From Polyangia bacterium (GTDB taxonomy: Bacteria > Myxococcota_A > Polyangia > Nannocystales > Nannocystaceae): DNA of 64,000 bases. How positions within the stretch are numbered: the stretch's first letter is position 1; each line of letters begins with the position of its first letter. The notes beneath the pieces were generated by a model, which saw nothing but the letters and a program-made list of their open reading frames with translations, had not been told where the DNA came from and made no database searches. Shown in pieces: positions 8,866 to 17,997 of the stretch. The stretch lies in assembly GCA_030429545.1 (NCBI GenBank), contig JAUIFF010000001.1:1213599-1277598 (forward strand), written 5' to 3'. The position numbers and the translations under genes were made by a program.

Positions 8866-10737
8866 CTACCAGCGGGCCTGGGCGAGCAGGAAGAAGCCTA
8901 GACGGTTGGTGACGTTAGCATCTTGAAACACCCGGATCGCACCGGCTTCAACATCGCTGGTCCGCACGTACTTGGTGCGGTTGTGATCGAGCGTGTACCG
9001 CAGCTCGCTGATCACAACGAAAAACGGCGCCACATCCCACTTGAGGGTCAGCTTGCCCGAGAGAATGTCGAGTGCCGGCTCGCTCGTCGGCAAAATTTCC
9101 TTGTCGTCCCACTCGCGGATGACGGTCGTGACATTGTCAGCCGTGTAGGTCGCCGGGCGTTTGTACGCGAAAATAACCCCTGGAGTTAGGCGCGGGCCCT
9201 TGAAGTAGTGGTCGACGCCGCCGGCGACAAACCACTCTGGCCGCACCGTGGCACCCTGGGGAAAGGTTTGGTAGGGGGCGTACCCGGGAATATTGAAGGT
9301 GATGAAGTCGAGGTCGCGGTAGACGAAGTTGGCGTTGATCCGGGTCTTTTTGATGCGGACCTTACCCAAAAACGCCCCAGCCATTGCAGGTACAACTTTT
9401 GAGCGGTTCGGATCTTCAAACTCGAGGCGCGACTGACCGAGGGCTGTCCACTCGAACGACGCGGACCAGGCGATCTTGTTGTTGTAGGTTTCGGGCTGGG
9501 TCAGATAAATCGTCGCGTTGGGGCTATATTTGAACAGGCGAAAGTCGATCGACGTACCGATTGGCAGCCCTTGGTGCAGGGTCAGCCGGCTCGACCCACC
9601 AAAGCTGTGTACGATTTGCCCACCCGTGTCGGGGAAGTTGATGCCCTGGGGCGGGAACGAACCACTTTGGAAGTAGCCGCCGTTGACCTCCCAGGACAGC
9701 CACTTGGTAAAGCCGATGCCAAAGCCGCCCATGCCGGCGTAGTAGGTCTGCGGCTCGTTGAGTTCGAGGTTGATCAGCCGGGCAGTCTTTGCACCTGCAA
9801 ATACATAGCTATCGCGCCCGGTGCCGACGTTCCAGTCGTAGCGCAGGCGCATACCCGGAACCTGGCCGCTGTTGTTGGGGAAAATGCGCTCGCCACCCCA
9901 GGTGATGGTGTAGGTGTAACCCAACAAAAACCGCTGGGAGTCCATCGGGAACAGGGTGAGCGAGACATGGTCGCCGTTGTAGTCGCGGGGCCTGATCGAC
10001 CAGTTGAGCTTGAGGTACGAACCGTCGTCGCCGATGACCGTTTCGTTTTTCCAGGTCTTCTCGTTGATCCAGTTTTGCATCTCGAGCACGAGCGCGGCCT
10101 CGACATCGAGATGTTTGAAATACGACGGCATCCGGCGGTAGACGACGAGCTGGGTCTCGGTCTCGTAGCCGCGTTTTTCCTGGGTCAGCTGCTCGTAGAA
10201 AAACCGGTCGTCAGCGAGGTTAAACCCCGGCTGGGGCGAACGGTCGGCTGGCCCGGCGAGCAGGTTGTCATCGGCAAACGCGAACGTGACACGCGTGCCC
10301 ATGAAGTTGCCGTTGGTCCAGCGGTTAAACCCGAGGGTGCCATCCTCATTTTGCTGCGTTTGACCTGGGGTCGGTGGCTGTTTGGGTTGTTTGGGAGCCT
10401 CCTCGGGCTTGGATTCGGCCGGCTTCTCGCGGTCCTCTTCGCGTTGCTTGCGCAGCGCTTCGAGTTCCTGTTCGGCGGCATCAAGCCGGTTTGTAAGTGC
10501 ATCAACTTTGCGCTGAAGCTCACCGTTGTCGGTTGCAGCAGCAGTCGTCCCGGTAAAGGTCGTCATCTGGTCGCCGCCGGGCTGACCGGCGGGTTGATCA
10601 ACAGTCCCAACCGGATCTGCTGGCGGCGGTGCGGCGTCAGGTTGCGCGGCGGTGTCGACAGGTTGGGCTGCATATGCAACCGAAGGAGCGAGGCCCAAAA
10701 GGGCAGCTGGTACGAGCCACTTGTGCGTGAACTTCAA
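8866..10737 (-). CDS. Predicted outer-membrane beta-barrel protein with coiled-coil N-terminus
   Basis: A 623-residue protein with a Sec signal peptide ending AYA near residue 23. A Pro/Ala linker and a coiled coil (about 75-105, LQRKVDALTNRLDAAEQELEAL) follow, then a Lys/Pro/Glu-rich linker. From about residue 145 to the end the sequence alternates in the way expected of amphipathic strands and finishes with an aromatic residue (AQARW), the usual signature of outer-membrane barrels. The coiled coil plus barrel layout resembles trimeric porin-like proteins, but no specific family was recognised. The coding sequence holds four exact copies of the dispersed palindrome (9385, 9790, 9796, 10492) plus one at 10669 in the signal peptide region, and another lies just upstream at 10812. 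Confidence 0.75.
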   Translation of the reverse strand: MKFTHKWLVPAALLGLAPSVAYAAQPVDTAAQPDAAPPPADPVGTVDQPAGQPGGDQMTTFTGTTAAATDNGELQRKVDALTNRLDAAEQELEALRKQREEDREKPAESKPEEAPKQPKQPPTPGQTQQNEDGTLGFNRWTNGNFMGTRVTFAFADDNLLAGPADRSPQPGFNLADDRFFYEQLTQEKRGYETETQLVVYRRMPSYFKHLDVEAALVLEMQNWINEKTWKNETVIGDDGSYLKLNWSIRPRDYNGDHVSLTLFPMDSQRFLLGYTYTITWGGERIFPNNSGQVPGMRLRYDWNVGTGRDSYVFAGAKTARLINLELNEPQTYYAGMGGFGIGFTKWLSWEVNGGYFQSGSFPPQGINFPDTGGQIVHSFGGSSRLTLHQGLPIGTSIDFRLFKYSPNATIYLTQPETYNNKIAWSASFEWTALGQSRLEFEDPNRSKVVPAMAGAFLGKVRIKKTRINANFVYRDLDFITFNIPGYAPYQTFPQGATVRPEWFVAGGVDHYFKGPRLTPGVIFAYKRPATYTADNVTTVIREWDDKEILPTSEPALDILSGKLTLKWDVAPFFVVISELRYTLDHNRTKYVRTSDVEAGAIRVFQDANVTNRLGFFLLAQARW

Positions 10738-10841
10738 CGTGAAGCTCCGTTTCTGGAGACGTGCGTGTCGAGGACCGAGGCGAAGCCGCGGACGTCAAAT
10801 GCAGTAGTGCGTGTATGTACAGTTTTGTGTTGCGGCGTTCG

Positions 10842-12293
10842 TTAGCCGCCAACGATGTCCGAGGGGGTCCGAGGAGCGAGTCGGGCCTTCTCGTAGTTGT
10901 AAGTCAGGACGCCAGTAAGTTCGGCATAGGGATCGCCAAGCATGGGCGAGGGCCAGTCGGCGTTATCGAAGAACATGTTTTCCATCACCAGGCCGTCGGA
11001 GACTTCCCATTCGCCGAACATGTCGTCGACAGCGGTAACCTCCACGCCCGAAACCTGGACCAGAACACCCTCGTAGTTTTCCTGCATGGGACCGCCGGTT
11101 TTGACGTCGTTGGCGTCGACCGAGATCGGTGTAGGTGCAGGGCCAGATCCAGTGGAGGTGATATCTGCGATGTCGTAAACGACGATTTGCGACTCGTCGT
11201 AGAACTCCTGGTACTCGCCGGTGACGGTCACAATGTCGCCAACCGCAAGCCCGGGATCCATGGCGCCGGGGATGTAGATATGGATACCCGAGTACTCACC
11301 ACCGTCGGCTTCTTGGACAAACATGTCCTTGGTGTTGAAGCTCATCGGTGTGGTGACAATGACGTCCTTGATGGTGACGATTGTATTCTCGGGGACCATT
11401 TCCTGTTGGATGTCGTAAACCGTGACATCTTCGGGGTCGCCAGTTGTTGTTGTGTCAGTGGTCGTGTCGGTGTCGGTTGGGTCGCCAGTGGTGGTGGTGT
11501 CACCCTGGTCCCAGTCGACGACATCGTCCCAGGTTCGCGGGGCAATCTTGAATTGCTCGAACGAGTAGATGACAGGGCCGATCAGCGCGGCAAATGAGTC
11601 ACCGTTTTTCGGGTTGAAGTCCTCACCGGCGTCATACAGGTAGTCGTTGGTGAGAACGATATTCCCGTTGTCGAGCATGAAATCGCCGAAGCCCAGCGAG
11701 TCGTCGGTGACGGCCGGATTTTCGATGCGAATCACCACGCCTTCGTAGGGTTCGGTGCCTGCCTCAGACGAGGCGACCACGGTCGGAGTGGGGAGCGACC
11801 CGGTACCGTTTTTCACGATTTGTTGGGCCGAGCCGATCACGAGCTGCGAGGTGTCGAAGTACTCGGTGTACATCCCCGTGACCGTGATTTTGTCGCCCAT
11901 CTTGAGATTCGTTGAATCTGCAACTTCGGCGTACATGTACATTTGGATGCCCGACCATTGCCCGCCCTCGGGGTGGCCGATGAACACGGTGCCGTTTTCG
12001 TTTTTGTCGCGCAGGAGCGGGGCGGCGACAACCACGTCCTCAATGGTCACCGTGCAGTCGAGGCCGACTGCGCCCATCTGAACTTCGTTGATGGTGACCG
12101 GGGTAACGGGGCAGTCTCCGGGGCCGGCGGTTCCCATGGTCGTGCCATCGGTTTCACCGCCCGTTTCACTGCTGTTGGTATCGCTGCCGTTGCTGTCGGT
12201 GTCGCCACCAGGGGTCAGGCTACATGCAGCTACAAACAGTCCAGCGGCAAGCGTGGCCGAAGAGGTGAGAAACAGGCGGTTACGAAAGTTCAT
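10842..12293 (-). CDS. Lipoprotein with two OB-fold-like domains
   Basis: A 483-residue lipoprotein (signal peptide ending VAAC). Two similar units of about 200 residues each share the pattern NTIVTIKDVIVTTP / GDIVTVTGEYQEFYDESQIVV in one and CTVTIEDVVVAAP / GDKITVTGMYTEYFDTSQLVI in the other, and each ends in a phrase like KIAPRTWDDVV or RLAPRTPSDIV. This matches the OB-fold modules found in extracellular nucleases such as YhcR. A Thr/Asp-rich linker joins the units. It has no nuclease active site that I can see. The start is ATG at 12293, placed after AAGGA; the longer frame to 12380 runs into the preceding gene. It is the last gene of a three-gene operon with an OB-like lipoprotein and a 5'-nucleotidase. 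Confidence 0.75.
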   Translation of the reverse strand: MNFRNRLFLTSSATLAAGLFVAACSLTPGGDTDSNGSDTNSSETGGETDGTTMGTAGPGDCPVTPVTINEVQMGAVGLDCTVTIEDVVVAAPLLRDKNENGTVFIGHPEGGQWSGIQMYMYAEVADSTNLKMGDKITVTGMYTEYFDTSQLVIGSAQQIVKNGTGSLPTPTVVASSEAGTEPYEGVVIRIENPAVTDDSLGFGDFMLDNGNIVLTNDYLYDAGEDFNPKNGDSFAALIGPVIYSFEQFKIAPRTWDDVVDWDQGDTTTTGDPTDTDTTTDTTTTGDPEDVTVYDIQQEMVPENTIVTIKDVIVTTPMSFNTKDMFVQEADGGEYSGIHIYIPGAMDPGLAVGDIVTVTGEYQEFYDESQIVVYDIADITSTGSGPAPTPISVDANDVKTGGPMQENYEGVLVQVSGVEVTAVDDMFGEWEVSDGLVMENMFFDNADWPSPMLGDPYAELTGVLTYNYEKARLAPRTPSDIVGG

Positions 12294-12354
12294 GGTTTTC
12301 CTTGGGGTCTGGGCGGCGCGAACATGGCGCACGGGTGTGGGGGTGTCAACCTGG

Positions 12355-13482
12355 CTAAAACTCCATGTCTTCAGGGCCACGGGGGTACAGAATCCATCCT
12401 GTTAAGCTCGAGCTGTGTTCTCGCAGATTGCCGCCAATGCGGCTGATTGTTTCGCCAACGTGGTCGTTGGGGTCGTAATCGGGAACTGTAAAGGTGCTGA
12501 GGACCGAGATGGCATCGGTGCCGCTTTGGCAGTCGCCACCGGCAAAAGTCACGACCCACTGGCCAAACTGGCGAAAATCGTCACCTGGCTGACACACAGT
12601 GACGTCGCGGACCTCGACAAGTTGGCTCTCGTAAGCCTCGGTCGCGTCGGAATCGGCAAGCAGCTGGACCGATAGTTCGATCGGCGGGGGGACTTCCACG
12701 GGCGGACCGACCTTCCACGCGGGAAAGCCCATCTCCGTAAACCCAAAGAACTCATCGACGTTGCCGTTGAGGGCGGTGATCGTCATGCCGCGCTCAATGC
12801 CTGCCGGGCGTGAGTGTGTAAATACAAACATGCCGGCAAACAGGCCGTCGGCCTCGGTCAGGTCGGTGACGTAGTAGCCGTCGTTGGTGACCCCGGTGAC
12901 AACTGCAGTTCGGCCAGTAAGGTTGGTCTGAACATACTGCCCCCGCAGAGGTGAGAGCCGATGTTTGTCGGTTTGCTGCATCTCGCGGATGGTGGGATGG
13001 GCAACGTGAATGGTGTCTGAAAGACCAGTCGCGTAGTTTTTTGGGTCGTCTTCGTCACCGCGGTACTCGACCCAAATTCCGACATCCCCGTGCAGCTTCT
13101 CGAGGCCAACAACAACCCCTTCGGCGACGCCGTTGTTGAGTTTGACGGTGTTTGGTTGGCCCTCGGCCAAAAACCCATTGGGCCCGACATCGAGGTAGAC
13201 CTCGTCGTCAAAGCTGCGATCGAACTCGCCGTTGTGGTCGATTGCCCGGATATCAATTGTATAGACACGGCCCCCCTCTTGGTAGGGAACCCGCTCGCTC
13301 GGGGTGCCGAGCTCACCGTCGACAACACCAACCTCGAAGGTGAGGGGGCCATCGTCGGGTCGTTCAATTTCGGTGTCACAGGCGACGACCGCAAGTGCGA
13401 CACAACCTGCCAGCGAGAGCGTCGCAGTGGCGATCGCTCGCAGTACCTGTGACGTGGAAATAGCGCGTGGTTGATTGCCCAT
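12355..13482 (-). CDS. Lipoprotein with an OB-fold-like domain
   Basis: A 375-residue lipoprotein with a signal peptide ending VVAC. Residues about 45-165 form an unrecognised beta-rich domain. Residues about 185-375 resemble the OB-fold modules of the downstream gene, with LTGRTAVVTGVTNDGYYVTD, ITALNGNVDEFFGFTEM and a conserved end near RIGGNL. It starts six bases after the stop of the 5'-nucleotidase gene, and the next gene begins 61 bases after its own stop, so all three should be co-transcribed. It may recruit nucleic acid or position the nucleotidase; this is inference from the domain types. Confidence 0.7.
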   Translation of the reverse strand: MGNQPRAISTSQVLRAIATATLSLAGCVALAVVACDTEIERPDDGPLTFEVGVVDGELGTPSERVPYQEGGRVYTIDIRAIDHNGEFDRSFDDEVYLDVGPNGFLAEGQPNTVKLNNGVAEGVVVGLEKLHGDVGIWVEYRGDEDDPKNYATGLSDTIHVAHPTIREMQQTDKHRLSPLRGQYVQTNLTGRTAVVTGVTNDGYYVTDLTEADGLFAGMFVFTHSRPAGIERGMTITALNGNVDEFFGFTEMGFPAWKVGPPVEVPPPIELSVQLLADSDATEAYESQLVEVRDVTVCQPGDDFRQFGQWVVTFAGGDCQSGTDAISVLSTFTVPDYDPNDHVGETISRIGGNLREHSSSLTGWILYPRGPEDMEF

Positions 13483-13488
13483 GGTGAC

Positions 13489-15315
13489 CTAGAACTTGTT
13501 ATTGATGCGCCCGTCTTCGATCGCGAGGCCGCTTTTGCATTGCTCGAGCGCCACGCCCTCGTCGTAGCAAGTCGGCAGTTCCTCAGATAGGCGCATATAG
13601 TCGATCACGGCGTTGCGCAGGGAAATCCCCGTATCTTCGCGGGTGGTGTTGCGCTTGAGCATGCGAAACCCGCTACCACCGTTGGCCATGTAGTTGTTGG
13701 TACACATTTCGTAGACACCGTCTGGCTGCATGGGTTGGCCAGCGATGGTGATGTCCTCGGCCACGCCCGTGCGGCAGTTCATGGTGAAGCTCAGGTTGGA
13801 AACCTGGATCTGCGAACTGCAGCCACGCTCGGCCGAACGTGCGGTCGAGAAGTCGAGAACCTCTTGGACCTCTTTACCCGTTACGTAGAGGGTTGAGATC
13901 GTGTTGTCGAACGGCAGCACGTTGTAGAGCTGCTCGAGCGTGATGTCGCCGGCGAGGATGTCTGTGCGGACACCTAGCGAGTTGGTAATACAAAAGTCGG
14001 TTTCGACAAACTGGCGGTACTGCATCGCCTCGGCGACAAAGTTGCCGAGCGCAGAGTCGCCGCCGGTTGAGCCAAACCGGGTGAGTGGAACCTTGGCCCG
14101 GGCGACCACACGATCGAGGTCGAACTCGCGGTTGAGCTCTTCGATGTAGTCGTCGAGCAGCCACTTGAGGTCCGGATCTTCGGGGACGGTGTTGTCGATC
14201 GGGAACAACTCAAACTTGTGCGAACGGATCCGGCCATCGCGAACGATCACGTCGATCCGGGCAACGAACTTGGCAAACGCGCTGGGGTGGGCGAGGATCG
14301 TGTCGCGGCGCCATTCGTCTGGGCAGTCGCCGAGCATCGGTGTGTGCTCGCCTTCGCCGAGATAGTCCTCGTCGTTTTCGGAACCGCCAAACACAAACTC
14401 GCCGTCGGGGTCGTAGGGAATGAGCTTGGGCGGGTTGAGGGCGACGTGGTGGTGTCCGCCCATAATGATGTCGATGCCACACACATTGCGGGCAATCACC
14501 TGATCTTCAGTGAGGCCAATGTGGCCGACCAGGATCAGGACATCGACCGACGGACGCAGCAGGTTGACGTGGTCTTGGATGGTCTGCAGCGTTTCAAACG
14601 CAATGATCCCGTGGGAGTTGCCGCCCTCTTGCAAACTCGTCAGCGAGCTGAGGTTGCCCATGCCGATCACGCCGACCTTGAGCCCGTCGACGTTGAACAG
14701 CGAAAACGGCTTGATCAGGTTCTCAAACGCGCCAACAAAGGGTTGGGACTGCCGCTCAAACTCGTAGTTGGCCGCGAGTACGGGGAAGTCGGCCCATTGC
14801 TCGAACTGCTCGACAAGGTTTTCGGCACCAAAGTCGAACTCGTGGTTGCCGAGGGCAAACACGTCGAGACCGGCCTGGCTGAGGCCGCGAATCTCCGGCT
14901 CGCCGCGGAAGTGGTTGAAGATCGGTGCTCCCTGAAACAGGTCGCCCGAGTCGAGGTACAGCGACCGGCCGGCCTTCTCGCGCTCGCGCTTGACCACGTG
15001 GGCGATCCGAGCGATCCCGCCGTAGGGGCCGCGGCCGGGCAACAATCCCAACGTGATTTCGGTGTAGAGCGGATCGTGGTCGTAGGGGAGGATCCGCGAG
15101 TGGATATCCGAGGTGTGGATCAGCGTGAGCCGGATGTCCTTACCTTCGATATCGGGCGCCGGTACGTGGTAGAGGCAGCTGCTGTGGAAGGTGAGCAGGA
15201 ATACACACGCGCAGGCCAGAGTAATGGTGGCGGCCGTACGAACGACCCGGTGAAGTAAGGCGTTGGCGGGGGCTGGTGTTTCCGCGCTGCAGTCGTCGGT
15301 GGCTTGTGGTCGCAT
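13489..15315 (-). CDS. 5'-nucleotidase / UshA-type metallophosphatase, probable lipoprotein
   Basis: A 608-residue exported enzyme. After a hydrophobic signal ending in HSSC (a possible lipobox), the calcineurin-like metallophosphatase domain shows its metal motifs in order: TSDIHS, LDSGDLFQG, LGNHEFDFG, VGHIGLT and GGHHHVAL. The C-terminal 5'-nucleotidase domain (about 370-590) has ITNSLGVRTDILAGDI, LYNVLPFDN and NYMANGGSGF, which form the substrate pocket. It should hydrolyse extracellular nucleotides or cyclic nucleotide derivatives to nucleosides and phosphate. It is first in an operon with two OB-fold lipoproteins, and divergent from the SRP RNA and amidase genes. Confidence 0.9.
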   Translation of the reverse strand: MRPQATDDCSAETPAPANALLHRVVRTAATITLACACVFLLTFHSSCLYHVPAPDIEGKDIRLTLIHTSDIHSRILPYDHDPLYTEITLGLLPGRGPYGGIARIAHVVKREREKAGRSLYLDSGDLFQGAPIFNHFRGEPEIRGLSQAGLDVFALGNHEFDFGAENLVEQFEQWADFPVLAANYEFERQSQPFVGAFENLIKPFSLFNVDGLKVGVIGMGNLSSLTSLQEGGNSHGIIAFETLQTIQDHVNLLRPSVDVLILVGHIGLTEDQVIARNVCGIDIIMGGHHHVALNPPKLIPYDPDGEFVFGGSENDEDYLGEGEHTPMLGDCPDEWRRDTILAHPSAFAKFVARIDVIVRDGRIRSHKFELFPIDNTVPEDPDLKWLLDDYIEELNREFDLDRVVARAKVPLTRFGSTGGDSALGNFVAEAMQYRQFVETDFCITNSLGVRTDILAGDITLEQLYNVLPFDNTISTLYVTGKEVQEVLDFSTARSAERGCSSQIQVSNLSFTMNCRTGVAEDITIAGQPMQPDGVYEMCTNNYMANGGSGFRMLKRNTTREDTGISLRNAVIDYMRLSEELPTCYDEGVALEQCKSGLAIEDGRINNKF

Positions 15316-15426
15316 TCCCGAACCTGTTGGGCATCGCCCGAGCGGACGCTAGCAAAGCGCGCCCATGCCCACAATCACCCCGGAGCTACTGGTTTCTCAC
15401 CAGCCAAACTTTGTTCCTATGACGAA

Positions 15427-15442
15427 GTTACACGGGTGTAAC
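15427..15442. promoter_or_regulatory. 16-bp palindrome, candidate operator
   Basis: GTTACAC, two bases (GG), then GTGTAAC form a perfect inverted repeat. It lies about 110 bases upstream of the 5'-nucleotidase start (minus strand) and 50 bases upstream of the SRP RNA promoter. The form is typical of a site for a dimeric repressor, but no regulator gene is adjacent. Confidence 0.45.
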
Positions 15443-15492
15443 ACCGCAAATCCGGGCTGTGACTTCGCCATCCCCGCAGTCAAATCAGTGTC

Positions 15493-15521
15493 TTGACACC
15501 GCACCGGTCTGCGGATATCTC
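15493..15521 (+). promoter_or_regulatory. Sigma-70-type promoter of the SRP RNA gene
   Basis: TTGACA at 15493-15498, a spacer of exactly 17 bases, and TATCTC at 15516-15521. The predicted start point near 15528 is just ahead of the SRP RNA structure, which supports the assignment. Confidence 0.65.
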
Positions 15522-15527
15522 AAAGGA

Positions 15528-15612
15528 GTCGAGTCCGCTTGCGGATCGGCAGCCTACGGCAACGGGTCAGGCGGGGAACCGAGCAGCCCACCGTGGGTTT
15601 TTTTGTGCCTGC
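15528..15612 (+). ncRNA. ffs: Signal recognition particle RNA (4.5S type)
   Basis: The conserved apical hairpin of SRP RNA is present: GTCAGG (15566-15571), stem CGG, tetraloop GGAA (15575-15578), stem CCG, then AGCAGCC (15582-15588). These are the 5' and 3' strands of the symmetric loop that bind the Ffh M domain. Below it, CCTACGG (15553-15559) pairs with CCGTGGG (15591-15597), and GGCA (15548-15551) can pair with TGCC further on. A T-run follows at 15598-15604. The strand is fixed by the GGAA tetraloop and by the promoter at 15493. The 5' and 3' ends are estimates. The RNA partners with Ffh for co-translational membrane targeting; ffh itself is not in the window. Confidence 0.85.
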
Positions 15613-15672
15613 AGATCGACGCATTTTCGCGTGCAGTCGGGGTTACAGTGGCGGGGTCTTTGGGAGAAACCT

Positions 15673-17346
15673 GTGACCTACGACCTCGCTCCGCTCAAAG
15701 CTCCGCGCCTTTGTGGCCGCCGTCTCAAAGCCCTTTGCCACGCGTTGGAAGGGCGCGCGACCCGGTGGATGTTGCTGCCCAAGCTTCTCAAGGACGCTGG
15801 CTTTGAGCGATTTCGCAAGGTTGATCTACGGTGTTGCCCATCGGTTCGCCCACTGTTTCCTGCGACATGTACGCGCGAAAAGGTGAGTCAACCGACGCTG
15901 GATATCGCGGAGATCGTAGAGGCCTCAACGGGCATTGTCGCGCAGCTACACCGGGATTTCGCCGCCAAGAGGCGTGATCCGGTTGAGCTCGCTGAGCGCG
16001 TGCTCCAAGCGATCGAAACGGGTGAGCAGCAACGCCCGCGCCAGGCTGCACTGGTCGAGTGGAACCGCGAGTTGTTGCTCGAAACGGCCGAGGCCGCCCG
16101 TGCCCGCTACCAAAGTGGCATGCCGCTTTCGGTGTTCGACGGCATCCCGGTCGCATTCAAGGACGAGATGAACGTGGCTGGCTATCGCACACGGGTGGGG
16201 ACGACCTTTATCGGTTCCCAGCCAGAAGATGCAGATGCAACGGGTGTTGGCCGCCTGAGGGCGGGGGGTTGTGTCCCGATTGGCAAGGCTTCGATGCACG
16301 AGATCGGCTGTGGCGTGACCGGGATAAATCTGCACTACGGGACCCCAGTGCACCCCCATGTTCCGGGGCGGATGCCCGGGGGCTCGTCGGGCGGCTCCGC
16401 GGTGGCTGTGGCCTCGGGGCTGTCCCCGGTTGCCCTCGGTGCAGATGGCGGTGGCTCGATTCGCATTCCCGCGGCACTTTGCGGCGTGGTTGGGCTCAAG
16501 CCGACCTACGGACGGGTGAGCGAACATGGGGCGTACCCCCTGTGTTGGAGTGTTGGCCACCTAGGCCCGTTGGCGGCCAGTGTTGCCGACTGTGCCCTTG
16601 CCTATGCAATGATTGCCGGCCCAGATCCGGCCTATCCCCATGGCGTCGAGCAACCTCCTGTGCATCTACATGGGGTTGCCGATGCCCTGCGTGGCGGGAC
16701 GATCGAGGGAACTCGGATCGGTGTGTACCGCCCATGGTTTGACGACGCGACGCCGGAGGTTGTCCAGGCCTGTCGCGAGATGCTCGACCACCTGGAGCAG
16801 GCCGGGGCAACGATCGTCGAAGTGACCGTGCCGGACCTCGAGCTGACACGGGTCGCCCATACGATCACGATTATCTCCGAAATGGCGCTCGCCCTCGATG
16901 CCCACAAAAAGCATCACGACAAGCTTGGGCTCGACATCCGGATAAACCTCGCGATCGGCCGTTCGTTGACTTCGCGGGACTATGTGAGGGCCCAGCAGGT
17001 GCGCACCCGGGTGCTCGAGCATTGGCAGGCGCTGATGCGGGATGTCGACGTCATCGCCACGCCGACCACCGGTACAACTTCGCCGCCCATTCGCCCCGAC
17101 GCGCTTATCTGCGGGGAAAGTGACCTGCTGACCCAGGGGCAGATTATGAAGTTTGCTGCTCCCGGCAACCTCACGGGTTTTCCAGGCATCAGCTTTCCCG
17201 CAGGAGTCGACACGGCCGGGCTACCCATCGGGTTTCAGCTCTACGGTCGTCCCTGGGAGGAGCACCGGCTACTGGCGATTGCCGCGGTTGGTGAACGGGC
17301 AGGGGGGTACCGGCGCCCTCCGGGTTACCTCGACCTGCTTGCCTAG
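15673..17346 (+). CDS. Amidase signature enzyme, fatty-acid-amide-hydrolase-like
   Basis: A 557-residue amidase. The Lys-Ser-Ser triad is visible: Lys in VAFKDEMN, Ser in [10 protein letters not shown] and Ser in [12 protein letters not shown]. The string [13 protein letters not shown], the [16 protein letters not shown] segment and the roughly 100-residue N-terminal extension resemble plant-type fatty acid amide hydrolases more than glutamyl-tRNA amidotransferase subunit A; no GatB or GatC is nearby. It should cleave amide bonds of N-acyl amines or related molecules. The start chosen is GTG at 15673, preceded by GGGAGA at good spacing; the frame extends further upstream but would overlap the SRP RNA. 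Two dispersed palindromes lie inside (16230, 16661). Confidence 0.85.
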   Translation: MTYDLAPLKAPRLCGRRLKALCHALEGRATRWMLLPKLLKDAGFERFRKVDLRCCPSVRPLFPATCTREKVSQPTLDIAEIVEASTGIVAQLHRDFAAKRRDPVELAERVLQAIETGEQQRPRQAALVEWNRELLLETAEAARARYQSGMPLSVFDGIPVAFKDEMNVAGYRTRVGTTFIGSQPEDADATGVGRLRAGGCVPIGKASMHEIGCGVTGINLHYGTPVHPHVPGRMPGGSSGGSAVAVASGLSPVALGADGGGSIRIPAALCGVVGLKPTYGRVSEHGAYPLCWSVGHLGPLAASVADCALAYAMIAGPDPAYPHGVEQPPVHLHGVADALRGGTIEGTRIGVYRPWFDDATPEVVQACREMLDHLEQAGATIVEVTVPDLELTRVAHTITIISEMALALDAHKKHHDKLGLDIRINLAIGRSLTSRDYVRAQQVRTRVLEHWQALMRDVDVIATPTTGTTSPPIRPDALICGESDLLTQGQIMKFAAPGNLTGFPGISFPAGVDTAGLPIGFQLYGRPWEEHRLLAIAAVGERAGGYRRPPGYLDLLA

Positions 17347-17431
17347 GGCGGCGTGTTCGAGGTCGATGGCTCTACATGTTTATTTGATGCTTATGCATCT
17401 TGAACGCTGCCGGGTTGCAGCGTCGACGTCG

Positions 17432-17806
17432 TCAGTTGAGCAGGGCGAGTAACTGCCGGGTGAGCTCGTGGCCGTTGAACGTCTTTTGGATCCAGCCATC
17501 GGCCTTGACCTCCTGGGCGAGGGTCCGGAGGCGGTCGACATCACAGGCCGAAAACAGCACCATACGGGTGTCTTGGAGGTTGGTATTTTTGCGGATGAGT
17601 CCGATCAACCGATCACCGGAGAGGGCCGGGATGTGGACGTCGAGCAGGATAATGTGGGGTTTGAAGCTGCGGGCCTTGTTCGACACACCGAACGGCGAAT
17701 CGACGGTTTCAACTAAAAACCCCTTGCGTTCCAACACCCGCGAAAGCATCGAGAGTTGGTCGGCGTCGTCGTCGACAACGAGGATCCGAACGGGTTGGTC
17801 GATCAT
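17432..17806 (-). CDS. Single-domain response regulator
   Basis: A 124-residue CheY-like receiver. The acidic pocket is VVDDDAD near residue 11, the phospho-acceptor is Asp56 in LLDVHIP, the conserved Ser/Thr is in VLFSACD and the Lys is in IQKTF. There is no output domain, so it acts through a partner protein. The ATG at 17806 is chosen because it begins right before the first strand; the frame extends 50 residues upstream with no similarity. No histidine kinase is adjacent. Confidence 0.9.
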   Translation of the reverse strand: MIDQPVRILVVDDDADQLSMLSRVLERKGFLVETVDSPFGVSNKARSFKPHIILLDVHIPALSGDRLIGLIRKNTNLQDTRMVLFSACDVDRLRTLAQEVKADGWIQKTFNGHELTRQLLALLN

Positions 17807-17997
17807 GCCCCGTCGACCCCCGACAAAAGGAACGGTGTGTGGCTTCGAACAGTCATGCCGTGAAGGACAGTTGGTCCTGCCAGAGTATGACAGGTTTCGC
17901 CGACCGGTGGCGACCAACTCTTCCTTCGTCGCAAGTGCAGTTGTGAAGTGAAACAACTTCGTCTGACCTACAGGTCAGATTCGCACTGGTACCGTCG

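Noticed and set aside
9571..10845. 424-codon plus-strand frame
   Set aside because: It lies antisense to the beta-barrel gene, which has a signal peptide, coiled coil and terminal aromatic residue. The plus frame has no such features.
14218..15258. 346-codon plus-strand frame
   Set aside because: It is antisense to the 5'-nucleotidase, whose metal motifs are all intact.
15493..15672. Longer start of the amidase gene
   Set aside because: The extension would overlap the SRP RNA and its promoter, and GTG 15673 has a good ribosome binding site.
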